From contig NZ_WUQZ01000017.1 of NCBI RefSeq assembly GCF_009829075.1, forward strand, positions 20,762-84,761: 64,000 nucleotides of DNA. Direction: 5' to 3'. Each line of letters starts with the position of its first letter. Within the stretch, counting starts at the first letter, position 1. The notes under the pieces were generated by a model. That model had not been told where the DNA came from. It saw only the letters and a program-made list of their open reading frames with translations, and did no database searches. Below, piece after piece: positions 33,998 through 42,965 of this stretch. A program made the position numbers and the translations under genes. The stretch comes from Sphingobacterium composti. Lineage in GTDB: Bacteria > Bacteroidota > Bacteroidia > Sphingobacteriales > Sphingobacteriaceae.

Positions 33998-35029
33998 TTA
34001 GAAAGCATATACCAATGCTAATGAAAATTGTGAAGCAGATTTCGTTGGCGTGGTAAAATCACTTTTAAAGAATGGCTTAGAATCATCCGAATCAAATCTG
34101 AATTCTGGAATTAATGACAAACCACCATGCGTTAATTTTCCTGACAGAGTTAATGAAGTAACCGATGCTCCTTCTGTATCACTTACGTCTTTCCATTTAA
34201 AATACTCGCCCCTTAAACCAATTTGCGCATAATCTGTGACATTAAATTTTGGATATAATGCCACTCCTTGGTAGCCTCCCTCTGATTTAAAAGAATAATC
34301 CGCAGCATTAAGTCCTAGTGAGAATTTATCAGACACATCATAACTCGCTACTAAGTCGTAAATTGTTCCAGAAGAATATTCCTCCTTACCTCCGGCAGAA
34401 GAACCTGTCAAAAAATTCGCATATATACTCAAACCATCTACTGGTGCTAAACTTAGCTGTGCACCAAAATGTGATACACCATTCAAATCTTTATAGACAT
34501 TCCAATCGTTAAATAATCCAGCCATTAAAGATACTTTATCCGAAAAAGCATAAGTTCCCTTAATACCAGCATTCTGAAAAGGTCCTGCCCCGAAAAGATA
34601 GGATGTACTGTAATGAAAGTTAGCAGCAGGAGAAATAACTTCATAACCAATAAATGTTCCCATGTAACCTGCGGTCATTGAAAATTTATCGGTAAAAGCA
34701 TAATCAACATATAAATTTTGGATATGAAAAGAATTATCATCTGTGCCATCTCCATTTGGAATGGTTAAATATTGACCTCGAGGACCAAATGATACCTCAC
34801 CCACAAAGGATGCTTTACCGGTCGACTTTTTCAATCCTAGATTTAGCATACCCAAAGAAATTGAGTTATGATCATTAGCGAAATATGTTTCAATATTCTC
34901 ACCTTTAGCGAAATCATATTTATAATACGCGTCTGCTGAGCCAGTAATTTCAATTCCACTGATGCTTTCTTGCGCATACGCAAAAGCCCCCATCATAAAT
35001 AGTGATAAAAGTAAAGATTTTTTTCTCAT
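33998..35029 (-). CDS. Outer-membrane beta-barrel protein, BBP2/OmpL-like porin
   Basis: A 343-residue protein with a signal peptide (MRKKSLLLSLFMMGAFAYAQ) followed by alternating amphipathic strands to a terminal aromatic residue (FSLALVYAF), the standard beta-barrel end. Features of the putative beta-barrel porin-2 family are visible: ITGSADAYYKYDF near the start, SFHIQNLYVDYAFTDKFSM, and the repeated TDKFS / SDKVS / SDKFS strand-turn motif. It probably forms a channel for small solutes. Single gene, with the long AT-rich region upstream. Confidence 0.88.
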   Translation of the reverse strand: MRKKSLLLSLFMMGAFAYAQESISGIEITGSADAYYKYDFAKGENIETYFANDHNSISLGMLNLGLKKSTGKASFVGEVSFGPRGQYLTIPNGDGTDDNSFHIQNLYVDYAFTDKFSMTAGYMGTFIGYEVISPAANFHYSTSYLFGAGPFQNAGIKGTYAFSDKVSLMAGLFNDWNVYKDLNGVSHFGAQLSLAPVDGLSIYANFLTGSSAGGKEEYSSGTIYDLVASYDVSDKFSLGLNAADYSFKSEGGYQGVALYPKFNVTDYAQIGLRGEYFKWKDVSDTEGASVTSLTLSGKLTHGGLSLIPEFRFDSDDSKPFFKSDFTTPTKSASQFSLALVYAF

Positions 35030-35467
35030 AAATTTGTTTTTAGTTGATTTAATAGGTTAATTTTTAAAATTCTCATAATATTAATTACAATAAAACAAAT
35101 TATACAAATAAAAAAACACTAAAACCAATATTTTTTATACTAAAATCTGAATTATTGAAATTAAAAATACAAATAATGGAAATTTTTCAATACAAAACAA
35201 CAATTATTGAAATTCTTATATAAGAAAACTAATTAAATAATTTATTAATACAAACTTTTAAGAATATATAGAATTTTTTATAATAAAAAACAGAAATAAC
35301 AATGTAAAAAAGTAAAATAAACCAATCATCAATCAATAAAAACAACATTACTCCAGAAATAATTACTTAAATCTTCCTCTCTCAAACGTTCATATAAATT
35401 ATTCTTACTGATTATCAAATAAATGCCTAATTTCATCAACAAATAGGCATTTTATTTTCAAAAACAT
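35030..35467. other. AT-rich stretch without an identified gene
   Basis: About 440 bases between the porin start and the tRNA promoter. No reading frame looks like a gene. The only structure I can support is the orphan plus-strand hairpin at 35421-35457. A region near 35070-35130 should contain the porin promoter, but no exact TAnnTTTG match was found there. Confidence 0.6.
35421..35457 (+). terminator. Orphan terminator-like hairpin in a gene-poor region
   Basis: Perfect 9-base arms AAATGCCTA (35421-35429) and TAGGCATTT (35444-35452), 14-base loop, then TTATTTT. It has the form of a plus-strand terminator, but no plus-strand gene precedes it for more than 1.4 kb. Confidence 0.6.
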
Positions 35468-35498
35468 TTTGCAGAAATGGATTATAGCTCTATATTTG
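35468..35498 (+). promoter_or_regulatory. Complete Bacteroidota promoter for the tRNA pair
   Basis: TTTG at 35468-35471, a 19-base spacer, then TATATTTG at 35491-35498. Both boxes match the TTTG / TAnnTTTG consensus exactly. Transcription would start near 35504, about 50 bases before tRNA-Gly. Confidence 0.8.
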
Positions 35499-35554
35499 CA
35501 TCATCAAATCGGGAAGGACGCGATGTTCGGAACAAAATTGAAAGACTTACAAAA

Positions 35555-35630
35555 GCGAAAATAGCTCAGCTGGTAGAGCACAACCTTGCCAAGGTTGGGG
35601 TCGCGAGTTCGAATCTCGTTTTTCGCTCCA
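35555..35630 (+). tRNA. tRNA-Gly (GCC)
   Basis: Seventy-six bases form a full cloverleaf: acceptor GCGAAAA with TTTTCGC, D-arm AGCTCAGCTGGTAGAGC, anticodon loop TTGCCAA with anticodon GCC, T-loop TTCGAAT. The 3' CCA is encoded. Confidence 0.96.
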
Positions 35631-35635
35631 GAGTT

Positions 35636-35720
35636 GCCTAGGTGGTGGAACTGGTAGACACGCAGGACTTAAAATCCTGTTCCTGTTAAAGGAGTGCGGG
35701 TTCGATTCCCGCCCTAGGTA
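35636..35720 (+). tRNA. tRNA-Leu (TAA)
   Basis: Eighty-five bases with a long variable arm as expected for Leu: acceptor GCCTAGG with CCTAGGT, anticodon loop CTTAAAA (anticodon TAA), T-loop TTCGATT. Unlike its neighbour, the CCA end is not encoded (CGC follows the discriminator A). Confidence 0.96.
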
Positions 35721-35723
35721 CGC

Positions 35724-35754
35724 AAAGCTCGACAATAATGTCGGGCTTTTTTTG
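35724..35754 (+). terminator. Terminator of the tRNA operon
   Basis: Ten paired positions (35724-35733 with 35740-35749; one G-T) around an AATAAT loop, then a run of seven T. Confidence 0.88.
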
Positions 35755-35858
35755 TTTTATACTTATTCAAAGTAAATGGTATTGTGATTAATATGTTACT
35801 TTCAACATAACTTTTAATCACTATCTTTAATTCAATCTATTACCAATCCTTATACTTT

Positions 35859-36812
35859 ATGAGAAAATCATTTATACTATCTATGTTTTTATTTTGTGGG
35901 CTAAATGCACTTAGTCAACAAAACCCTGTTTTCCCAGGAAATTATGCGGATCCTGAAGCAATTATTTATAACAACAAATATTGGATTTATCCCACCTATT
36001 CTGCGCCTTTTGAAGAACAAATTAAATTCGATGCCTTTTCTTCCAACGATTTAGTGAATTGGACAAAACATCCTAATATTTTAGATAATAATGAAGTTAA
36101 ATGGGCAAAACGTGCCATGTGGGCACCTTCAGTCATTGAAAATAATGGTAAATACTATTTTTTCTTCGCAGCAAATGATGTCCATCAAGGTCAAATTGGA
36201 GGTATAGGTGTGGCAGTAGCAGACAAACCCGAAGGACCCTATAAAGATTTACTGGGAAAACCGTTAATCAGCGACATCATTAATGGCGCACAACCTATAG
36301 ATCAATATGTATTTAAGGATAAAGATGGCACCTTTTATATGTATTATGGTGGTTGGAAACATTGCAATGTCGTTAAGCTTAGTCCAGATTTCACAAAATT
36401 AATTCCCTTTGACGATGGCACATATTACAAAGAAGTGACTCCAAAGGATTATGTTGAAGGTCCCACTATGTTTATAAAAAATGGTAAGTATTACTTTATG
36501 TGGTCTGAAGGTGGTTGGACAGGCCCCGACTACAAAGTTGCATATGCCATTGCAGACAATCCATTAGGTCCATTTGAACGTATTAATACGATTTTAGAAC
36601 AAGATCCTAATATTGCCACTGGAGCTGGACATCATTCAGTTATTAAAGTTCCCAATGAAGAAAAATACTATATCGTATACCACCGTCGTCCATTAGGAAA
36701 AACAAGCGCGCATGACCGTGTTACTTGTATTGATGAAATGAAATTTGATAAGGACGGAAAAATTCTACCCGTGAAAATGACTTTTGAAGGTGTCAAACAA
36801 CCCTTAAAATAA
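35859..36812 (+). CDS. Secreted glycoside hydrolase family 43 enzyme
   Basis: Five-bladed beta-propeller glycosidase of 317 residues with a signal peptide (ends NALSQ). GH43 catalytic residues can be placed: general base Asp31 in GNYADPEAI, pKa-tuning Asp148 in AQPIDQYVFKDKDG, and proton donor Glu200 in DYVEGPTMFIKNGKYYF. The family includes arabinofuranosidases, xylosidases and galactosidases; the exact activity cannot be read here. No CBM or extra C-terminal domain is present. It stands alone with its own terminator, facing two oxidoreductase genes that may act on released sugars. Confidence 0.93.
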   Translation: MRKSFILSMFLFCGLNALSQQNPVFPGNYADPEAIIYNNKYWIYPTYSAPFEEQIKFDAFSSNDLVNWTKHPNILDNNEVKWAKRAMWAPSVIENNGKYYFFFAANDVHQGQIGGIGVAVADKPEGPYKDLLGKPLISDIINGAQPIDQYVFKDKDGTFYMYYGGWKHCNVVKLSPDFTKLIPFDDGTYYKEVTPKDYVEGPTMFIKNGKYYFMWSEGGWTGPDYKVAYAIADNPLGPFERINTILEQDPNIATGAGHHSVIKVPNEEKYYIVYHRRPLGKTSAHDRVTCIDEMKFDKDGKILPVKMTFEGVKQPLK

Positions 36813-36850
36813 AAAAATGTCCCTTATTATAATTTATAAGGGACATTTTT
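36813..36850. terminator. Terminator between GH43 and an oxidoreductase gene
   Basis: Perfect 15-base arms (36813-36827 and 36836-36850; core TGTCCCTTAT) with A and T runs at the ends, so it can act in both directions between the convergent genes. Confidence 0.88.
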
Positions 36851-36866
36851 GTTAATTCAGCACTAA

Positions 36867-37937
36867 TTAAAGCTTGATAATTTCTCCAGTTTTAACACTT
36901 TCGTCACAAGCCAATGCAATTTTCAAACTGTTTAATGCGTCATCCATAGATTTAGATAAATCCATATCTTGAACTATTGCCTCGTAAAAGAATCTTTGCT
37001 CCCGATTACACAATTCTTGATGATCTGGTTCATCTTGAAGATTTATCCATTCGTCTTCTTTCACAAACTTGTTATCTTCATCAATTGCGGCATGGTGTAC
37101 ACGAATAGATTCCGTTTTGGTATGTGCCTCCACAGAATCTGACTGCCCGTCTTTGGATGCTTCATTTGCAACTATAGATACCGATCCTTTAGGCCCAAAA
37201 ACATCTTTTACAAAAAATGCCGTTTGACTTACCATTGGCCCCCATCCTGCTTCGTACCAACCTACTGATCCGTCATCAAAACGAATTTGCAATTGTCCAT
37301 AATTATAATTTTCGGCAGGAATATCATCTGTAAGTCTAGCGCCGATTGCTGATACAGAAATTGGTTTGGCTGAAGTCATTTGACACATAACATCAATATA
37401 ATGAACACCACAATCTACAATTGGGCTCAAACTTTTCATCAAATTTCGGTGTACATCCCACATATACCCCTGACTTTGTTGATTCAAATTCATTCGAAAA
37501 ACCAAAGGTGAACCTAGCTTTTTCCCTTCTTCAATAAATCGCCTCCAAGAAGGATGATGTCTTAATATATAACCAACAACAAGCTTCTTTCCAGCTTTAT
37601 TTGCCGCATCAATAACTCGCTGCGCCCCTAACACGGTGTTGGCTAAAGGCTTTTCAATAAAAACATGTGCTCCATTCTCCAAAGCTTTTACTGCATATTC
37701 TTCATGCGTGTCTGGATAGGTCGATATGCACACTGCATCTGGCTTTGTACAATTTAACGCTTCCTCATATTCCTCAAACAAGGCGTAATTCGAACCTAGA
37801 TTGCTTTGTAAAACATCTTTACTACTTCCTCGAGAAACTAAACCAACTATTTCGAATTCAGGAAAATCATGATAAGCTTTTGCATGTGACGCGCCCATAT
37901 TTCCACAACCTACAACTAATATTTTAATTTTATCCAT
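36867..37937 (-). CDS. Gfo/Idh/MocA family oxidoreductase (cytoplasmic)
   Basis: NAD(P)-dependent dehydrogenase of 356 residues. The N-terminal Rossmann fold carries the dinucleotide loop VVGCGNMGASHAKAY. The EKP motif, with catalytic lysine, is seen in HVFIEKPLANTVLGAQR. The C-terminal alpha/beta domain includes IVDCGVHYIDVM, where the His and Asp contribute to the active site. No signal peptide. Its start codon overlaps the stop of the upstream homologue by one base (TAATG), indicating coupled translation. Likely a sugar or inositol-type substrate; not determinable. Confidence 0.92.
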   Translation of the reverse strand: MDKIKILVVGCGNMGASHAKAYHDFPEFEIVGLVSRGSSKDVLQSNLGSNYALFEEYEEALNCTKPDAVCISTYPDTHEEYAVKALENGAHVFIEKPLANTVLGAQRVIDAANKAGKKLVVGYILRHHPSWRRFIEEGKKLGSPLVFRMNLNQQSQGYMWDVHRNLMKSLSPIVDCGVHYIDVMCQMTSAKPISVSAIGARLTDDIPAENYNYGQLQIRFDDGSVGWYEAGWGPMVSQTAFFVKDVFGPKGSVSIVANEASKDGQSDSVEAHTKTESIRVHHAAIDEDNKFVKEDEWINLQDEPDHQELCNREQRFFYEAIVQDMDLSKSMDDALNSLKIALACDESVKTGEIIKL

Positions 37938-39208
37938 TATATAAATGATTTCATACCCGGCCTAGCAATTTCTAATTTATCTTCAGGCATATCCCACGAA
38001 AACTGATCCGAATTAGGACTAAGAACCTCGTTCGAAGAAAATATTTGTTCCAATGATATACGTTTTCCGGTATAAGCAGAAATTTTTCCCCATATAGCTA
38101 ATAATGTAGAATTCACCATATGATCTCCATCGTTAATGACCTTACCACTACGAATTGCAGACATCAGTTCATCATGTTGTGTTTGATACATATTATTTGC
38201 TGTCCCAGAATACTCAAAAGGCTTATCGCCATAAATCTTATAGGAACTCATTAGATTTACCTCTACATTTCCTTTCGTTCCTAAAACTTCTACAGAATTG
38301 CGATTATCTGTGCCACTCTGTTGTCTACCAAAATGCATTCCCTTCACTCCATTACCATAATCATACTCTACTGCAAAATGATCATATCCATTACCTAATC
38401 CATCCCATTTCCAAGCCTGTCTTCCTCCGGTTGCAAATACAGATTTTGGTAATTTATTATTCATAATCCAATTCATATAATCTAAGCTATGAACAGTTTG
38501 CTCAACTATTAAATCTGCTGTATAGCGCTGAAAATACACCCAATTTTTCAATTGATACTGCATCTCATTATAATGAGCTAATCTTGGCTTAACAGTATTT
38601 TCTCCTCCACACCTAAAGGTCGTAACAGACCTAACATCACCAATATCTCCGCCTAAAACTCGTTGCATGATCTCGCGATTTGGCTGTAAGTAACGAAAGC
38701 AGAATCCTGACACAATATTTAAATTCTTTTCTTTGGCAGTTTTGACACTATCCATCACACGCTTTAAGCCCGGAATATCTATAGCAACAGGCTTTTCACA
38801 AAAAATATGCTTTCCTTTTGAAACAGCATATTCCATATGATCAGGCCTAAAATTTGGAGGACTACACAGAAGTACTACATCAACATCTGTTTCTATCAAC
38901 TTCTTATAGCTTTCAAATCCTAAAAATTGTCTTTCTTTTGGCACATCGACTCTTACACTATCCTTTTTTTGGGCAAGTAATAATGCTTGATCTAATTGTT
39001 CTGGAAATACATCAGCCAATGCTGTCACTATAACATCGGGATCTGCACTCAAAGCTTGTACCAATGCCCCAACACCTCGTCCTCCGCAACCTATTAAGCC
39101 TACTTTAATTTTTCGGTTTTGATGTAATGAATTTGCCATTGAAGCAAATGGTAAGCTGCCTAGTACTAGACTGCTTGATTTTATAAAATTTCGTCTAGAG
39201 TATTTCAT
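37937..39208 (-). CDS. Gfo/Idh/MocA family oxidoreductase with Tat signal
   Basis: A 423-residue dehydrogenase exported by the twin-arginine pathway: SRRNFIK followed by the hydrophobic SSSLVLGSLPFASMAN. The Rossmann motif is VGLIGCGGRGVGALVQAL; the catalytic EKP is in HIFCEKPVAIDIPG. The His/Asp segment is VEQTVHSLDYMNW. Periplasmic Gfo/Idh/MocA enzymes with Tat leaders are common in Bacteroidota and carry a tightly bound cofactor; some act as glycoside hydrolases through redox chemistry (GH109 type). It is followed by a cytoplasmic relative in the same operon. Confidence 0.92.
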   Translation of the reverse strand: MKYSRRNFIKSSSLVLGSLPFASMANSLHQNRKIKVGLIGCGGRGVGALVQALSADPDVIVTALADVFPEQLDQALLLAQKKDSVRVDVPKERQFLGFESYKKLIETDVDVVLLCSPPNFRPDHMEYAVSKGKHIFCEKPVAIDIPGLKRVMDSVKTAKEKNLNIVSGFCFRYLQPNREIMQRVLGGDIGDVRSVTTFRCGGENTVKPRLAHYNEMQYQLKNWVYFQRYTADLIVEQTVHSLDYMNWIMNNKLPKSVFATGGRQAWKWDGLGNGYDHFAVEYDYGNGVKGMHFGRQQSGTDNRNSVEVLGTKGNVEVNLMSSYKIYGDKPFEYSGTANNMYQTQHDELMSAIRSGKVINDGDHMVNSTLLAIWGKISAYTGKRISLEQIFSSNEVLSPNSDQFSWDMPEDKLEIARPGMKSFI

Positions 39209-39323
39209 AACATAAATATGCGACTTTTAAAAAACTTTAGAAAGTTGAAAGTCATTACTTTCCACCTTTAATCCATAAAACATCAAAAATATTACATATT
39301 TTCACGCAACTATACTAAAATCT

Positions 39324-40586
39324 ATGGACAACGTACAACAAATAGAACCGCTAATTAGTAATAACACAGTGATTGTAGGTATATTAATGGCAATCTTGGG
39401 ATTAGTATTTTATACTTCAAGTATAAACAATAAATTCATCAAAGGTTTTTACGATATAATCCCGCCATTATTACTTTGTTATTTTTTACCTGGTATTTTA
39501 AATTCATTTCATGTATTTGACGGAGCAAATTCACCTTTAACTACTATTGGAAGCAGATATTTTTTACCCGCTTGTTTGATACTATTTATCCTCAATTTGG
39601 ATATTAAAGAAATGTGGGCTTTACGTAAGCGAGCTGGTCTAATGTTTATCACTGGTACTGTGGGAGTTTTGTTAGGAGGACCATTAGCTGTTTGGCTTAC
39701 TGCATTGGTTGCTCCTCAAGTTGTAGGCGGTATTGGTCCGGATGAGGTTTGGAGAGGCTTAGGTACATTAGCGGGATCTTGGATTGGCGGCAGTGCTAAC
39801 CAAGTTGCCCTAAAAGAAATCTTACAACCTTCACCTACTCTATTTTCATCTATAATAGCTGTCGATGTGTTTGTCGCTTATTCGTGGATGGCACTTCTAT
39901 TATATGGTGCTAGCAAAAGTAAAATGATGGATAAATTTTTCAAAGCTGACTCGCGCGATGTTGATGAATTGATGGTAAAACTGGAAAAGAAAGCTCAAGA
40001 AAATGCTAAAATGCCTCAAACTAAAGATATCATCTTAATGTTATCTATTGCTTTTGCAGGAACTGGATTAGCCACTTTCTTGGCCGAACCAGTGGCGGCT
40101 TACATAGCAGAAAATCATCCACAATTAGAAACATTTTCCCTAACTAACACATTTTTCTGGATAGTTCTTTTTGCTACTATAATAAGTGTGGCATTATCAT
40201 TTACTCCCGCTCGAAAATTAGAAGATGTAGGTGCATCCAAAATGGGTACTGCATTATTATATATCCTAATCGTAACGATAGGCATGCAAATGGATATTTT
40301 AGCAATTCTTCAAAATCCAGGATTATTCATAGTTGGTATCATATGGATTTCGTTTCATGCCGTATTACTTTTTATTGTAGCCAAAATATTCAAAATTCCA
40401 TTTTTTTATTACGCTGTAGGGAGTTTGTCGAATGTTGGAGGTGTTGCTTCGGCTTCAGTAATGTCAGCGGCATTCCATCCATCACTTATCTCAGTAGGAG
40501 TAATTCTATCAGTATTTAGCTACGCCATTGGAACCTATGCAGGATGGTTAACAGCTGTATTAATGCAATTAGCCTCACCTATTTAG
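39324..40586 (+). CDS. DUF819 family membrane protein (putative transporter)
   Basis: Polytopic membrane protein of 420 residues with about eleven hydrophobic segments. Conserved DUF819 parts are visible: SRYFLPACLILFILNLDI, WIGGSANQVALKEIL, and the final GSLSNVGGVASASVMSAAFH, whose internal symmetry resembles the inverted-repeat halves of carboxylate or amino-acid transporters. The middle (about residues 205-235) is a charged cytoplasmic loop. Substrate unknown. It is divergent from the Tat-exported oxidoreductase and has its own terminator. Confidence 0.9.
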   Translation: MDNVQQIEPLISNNTVIVGILMAILGLVFYTSSINNKFIKGFYDIIPPLLLCYFLPGILNSFHVFDGANSPLTTIGSRYFLPACLILFILNLDIKEMWALRKRAGLMFITGTVGVLLGGPLAVWLTALVAPQVVGGIGPDEVWRGLGTLAGSWIGGSANQVALKEILQPSPTLFSSIIAVDVFVAYSWMALLLYGASKSKMMDKFFKADSRDVDELMVKLEKKAQENAKMPQTKDIILMLSIAFAGTGLATFLAEPVAAYIAENHPQLETFSLTNTFFWIVLFATIISVALSFTPARKLEDVGASKMGTALLYILIVTIGMQMDILAILQNPGLFIVGIIWISFHAVLLFIVAKIFKIPFFYYAVGSLSNVGGVASASVMSAAFHPSLISVGVILSVFSYAIGTYAGWLTAVLMQLASPI

Positions 40587-40607
40587 TCCTTACATTTAAA
40601 TCAAAAT

Positions 40608-40646
40608 GCGAGCGATAAACAAAGTTTTATCGCTCGTTTTGTTTTT
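40608..40646 (+). terminator. Terminator of the DUF819 gene
   Basis: Perfect 11-base arms CGAGCGATAAA (40609-40619) and TTTATCGCTCG (40626-40636), 6-base loop, then a T-rich tail. Confidence 0.9.
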
Positions 40647-40699
40647 GTGGAATTAGCAATTAAATAATATTTTCTATTTTAGAAAACACTTTTATAATT

Positions 40700-41143
40700 A
40701 TGAGCGAAAATATTTATTACAAAGGGCAAGTATTATGGTCTCAAATTGATGCAAATCGTCATCTCAGACATTCTGCATACGCCGATTTCTGTGCGCAAGC
40801 ACGAAGTAACATGCTTACTCAGCTTGGCTTATCATTAGAAGAGTTTGCAAAAAATAAGATTGGTCCGATCCTATTTCGTGAAGAATTGATTTATCATAGA
40901 GAAGTGTCCTTGGATGAATATATTCAGGTGAGAACAGAAGTCACCAAATTCAATACGACGAACGGTAGATTTTCTTTTAGACACCAAATAATCAAATCAA
41001 ATGGAATAATAGCCGCTACTATTCACGTAGACGGAGCTTGGCTAGACCTCGTGGCTAGAAAATTAACACCCATTCCAGAAAATTGGAAATCTATACTTCA
41101 AAATATACCTAAATCATCAGATTACTTAGAGATTAATGAATAA
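40700..41143 (+). CDS. Acyl-CoA thioesterase, hotdog fold (YbgC/4HBT type)
   Basis: A 147-residue hotdog-fold protein. The active-site Asp is in WSQIDANRHLRHSAYADF (family pattern D-x-N-x-H-x-N-x-x-Y), and a conserved strand follows at FREELIYHREVSLDEYIQV. The long central helix is AYADFCAQARSNMLTQLGL. Its last eight bases overlap the start of the metallopeptidase gene, so the two are co-translated. Substrate chain length is unknown. Confidence 0.88.
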   Translation: MSENIYYKGQVLWSQIDANRHLRHSAYADFCAQARSNMLTQLGLSLEEFAKNKIGPILFREELIYHREVSLDEYIQVRTEVTKFNTTNGRFSFRHQIIKSNGIIAATIHVDGAWLDLVARKLTPIPENWKSILQNIPKSSDYLEINE

Positions 41144-42803
41144 AATATTTTTCGCATCAGTACTATTGGGTGCTGTATGCCTAATTGCAACACCTTCGAA
41201 AGCTCAATTACTTCGAGCTAAAGACCTGTATTCAAAGGCTGATTCTTTGAGAGGACAATTAACTCCTTTAAGAACGTGCTACGATGTAAAATTCTACCAT
41301 TTGGATGTAACTGTGGATACAGACAACAAACATATTTCAGGATCCAATCAATTTAAGTTTAAAGCTGTAAATGACTTTTCAAAACTGCAATTTGATCTTT
41401 TTGATAATTTGTCCATCGATAAAATAGTATACAAAGGAAAAGAATTAACGTTTACACGCGAATTTAATGCGGTTTTTGTTACGTTTCCAACGACTATTAT
41501 AAAAGACCAAATAGATTCTTTCACAGTATATTATTCTGGACATCCTATTCAAGCAACTAGAGCTCCTTGGGATGGAGGATTTGATTGGAAAAAGGACAGT
41601 AACGGGAAACCCTTTGTGGCAACAGCGGTTCAAGGTCTTGGTGCTAGTGCATGGTGGCCAAATAAAGATCATCAATCAGATGAGCCTGATAGTATGTTGA
41701 TTTCTGTTGCTGTTCCAAAAGGATTAATGAATGTTTCAAATGGTAGGCTTATCAAAGTCGAGGAACTTCCTAATGATTATACAAAATACTATTGGCGTGT
41801 AATAAATCCAATAAATAATTACAACGTTTCACTAAATATTGGAGATTATGTGCGTATACGCGAAAAGTTAAAAACCGAGGATGGAAAACTTGACGTTGAC
41901 TATTATGTATTGAGCGAAAATAATACAACTGAAAAGGTCAATCATTTAAAGAAAAATGTTCATGAAACCTTAGAAGCACTAGAATATTGGTTTGGTCCTT
42001 ATCCATTCTTCGAAGATAGCTACAAAATTGTGGAAACTGCGCATTTAGGGATGGAACACCAATCAGCGATTGCCTATGGGAATAAATATAAAAATGGTTA
42101 CTTAGGGCATGATGTTTCAAATACAGGCTGGGGTAATAAATGGGATTTTATTGTGGTACATGAGACCGGACACGAATGGTTTGGAAATAATATTACAGCA
42201 AAGGATTTGGCGGATATGTGGATTCATGAGAGTTTCACGAACTATTCAGAAGCTTTATTCATAGAATATTTTTATGGCAAAGAAGCTGGGCAGGCTTATA
42301 TTTATGGTAATCGTGCGGGAATTCGCAACGACAAACCATTACAAGGTCCTTATCATGTGAACAAAGAAGGTTCAGGTGATATGTATCTTAAAGGTGGGGT
42401 TTTCTGGAATATGATACGTACTATTATTGATGATGATCCCAAATGGCGATTTATTTTACGTAATATCAATAGCAATTTTAAGCATAGCCAAGTCGATTAT
42501 CAAGACATTGTAGAGTTTATTTCCAAACAGTCATCGAAGGATTTTAGCAAAGTATTTGAACAATATATTCAACATTCGAATATACCTACATTAGATGTAA
42601 AATTCAATGCTAAAGGTGAGTGTTTTGCTAGATGGATAACTGAAGTAAAAGATTTCAAAATGCCAATTCATTTGGGAGTTGATAATTCAACTACACTTAT
42701 AGAGCTTACTAATGATTTTTCAAAGATAAATATTAAAAATTTGAATAAAACAAATCTTAAAATTGATACGCACAACTATTATATCAATGTAAATCTACAA
42801 TAA
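41136..42803 (+). CDS. Secreted M1 family metallopeptidase (aminopeptidase N-like)
   Basis: Zinc aminopeptidase of 555 residues with a signal peptide (ends TPSKAQ). The zinc site is HETGH (His342, Glu343, His346) with the third ligand Glu365 in MWIHESFTNYSEAL, the exact HExxH-x18-E spacing. The substrate-binding GxMEN motif is present as GMEHQ (305-309), with His in place of the usual Asn. It is shorter than classical PepN and has no large C-terminal helical domain, matching the shorter Bacteroidota M1 group. Probably removes N-terminal residues from peptides in the periplasm. Confidence 0.93.
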   Translation: MNKIFFASVLLGAVCLIATPSKAQLLRAKDLYSKADSLRGQLTPLRTCYDVKFYHLDVTVDTDNKHISGSNQFKFKAVNDFSKLQFDLFDNLSIDKIVYKGKELTFTREFNAVFVTFPTTIIKDQIDSFTVYYSGHPIQATRAPWDGGFDWKKDSNGKPFVATAVQGLGASAWWPNKDHQSDEPDSMLISVAVPKGLMNVSNGRLIKVEELPNDYTKYYWRVINPINNYNVSLNIGDYVRIREKLKTEDGKLDVDYYVLSENNTTEKVNHLKKNVHETLEALEYWFGPYPFFEDSYKIVETAHLGMEHQSAIAYGNKYKNGYLGHDVSNTGWGNKWDFIVVHETGHEWFGNNITAKDLADMWIHESFTNYSEALFIEYFYGKEAGQAYIYGNRAGIRNDKPLQGPYHVNKEGSGDMYLKGGVFWNMIRTIIDDDPKWRFILRNINSNFKHSQVDYQDIVEFISKQSSKDFSKVFEQYIQHSNIPTLDVKFNAKGECFARWITEVKDFKMPIHLGVDNSTTLIELTNDFSKINIKNLNKTNLKIDTHNYYINVNLQ

Positions 42804-42922
42804 TTACGTAAAAAAGTACGTTAGACAAGCAGTGAATTACACTATACATTATACTTGTAAATAAAAGACAATTAATTAACAGTTTTAATTGTTAGCAATT
42901 ATCATTATCAGTTTTTTTTAAT

Positions 42923-42930
42923 TAATTTTG
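42923..42930 (+). promoter_or_regulatory. Probable -7 element for mreB
   Basis: TAATTTTG matches TAnnTTTG, 35 bases before the mreB ATG. No matching TTTG at the usual distance was seen. Confidence 0.45.
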
Positions 42931-42965
42931 TTCAAATTTTAACACAAAGCATCAGGACTTTTTAA

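Noticed and set aside
35547..35735. Minus-strand frame across both tRNA genes
   Set aside because: It is antisense to two clear cloverleafs; such frames are often wrongly annotated as proteins.
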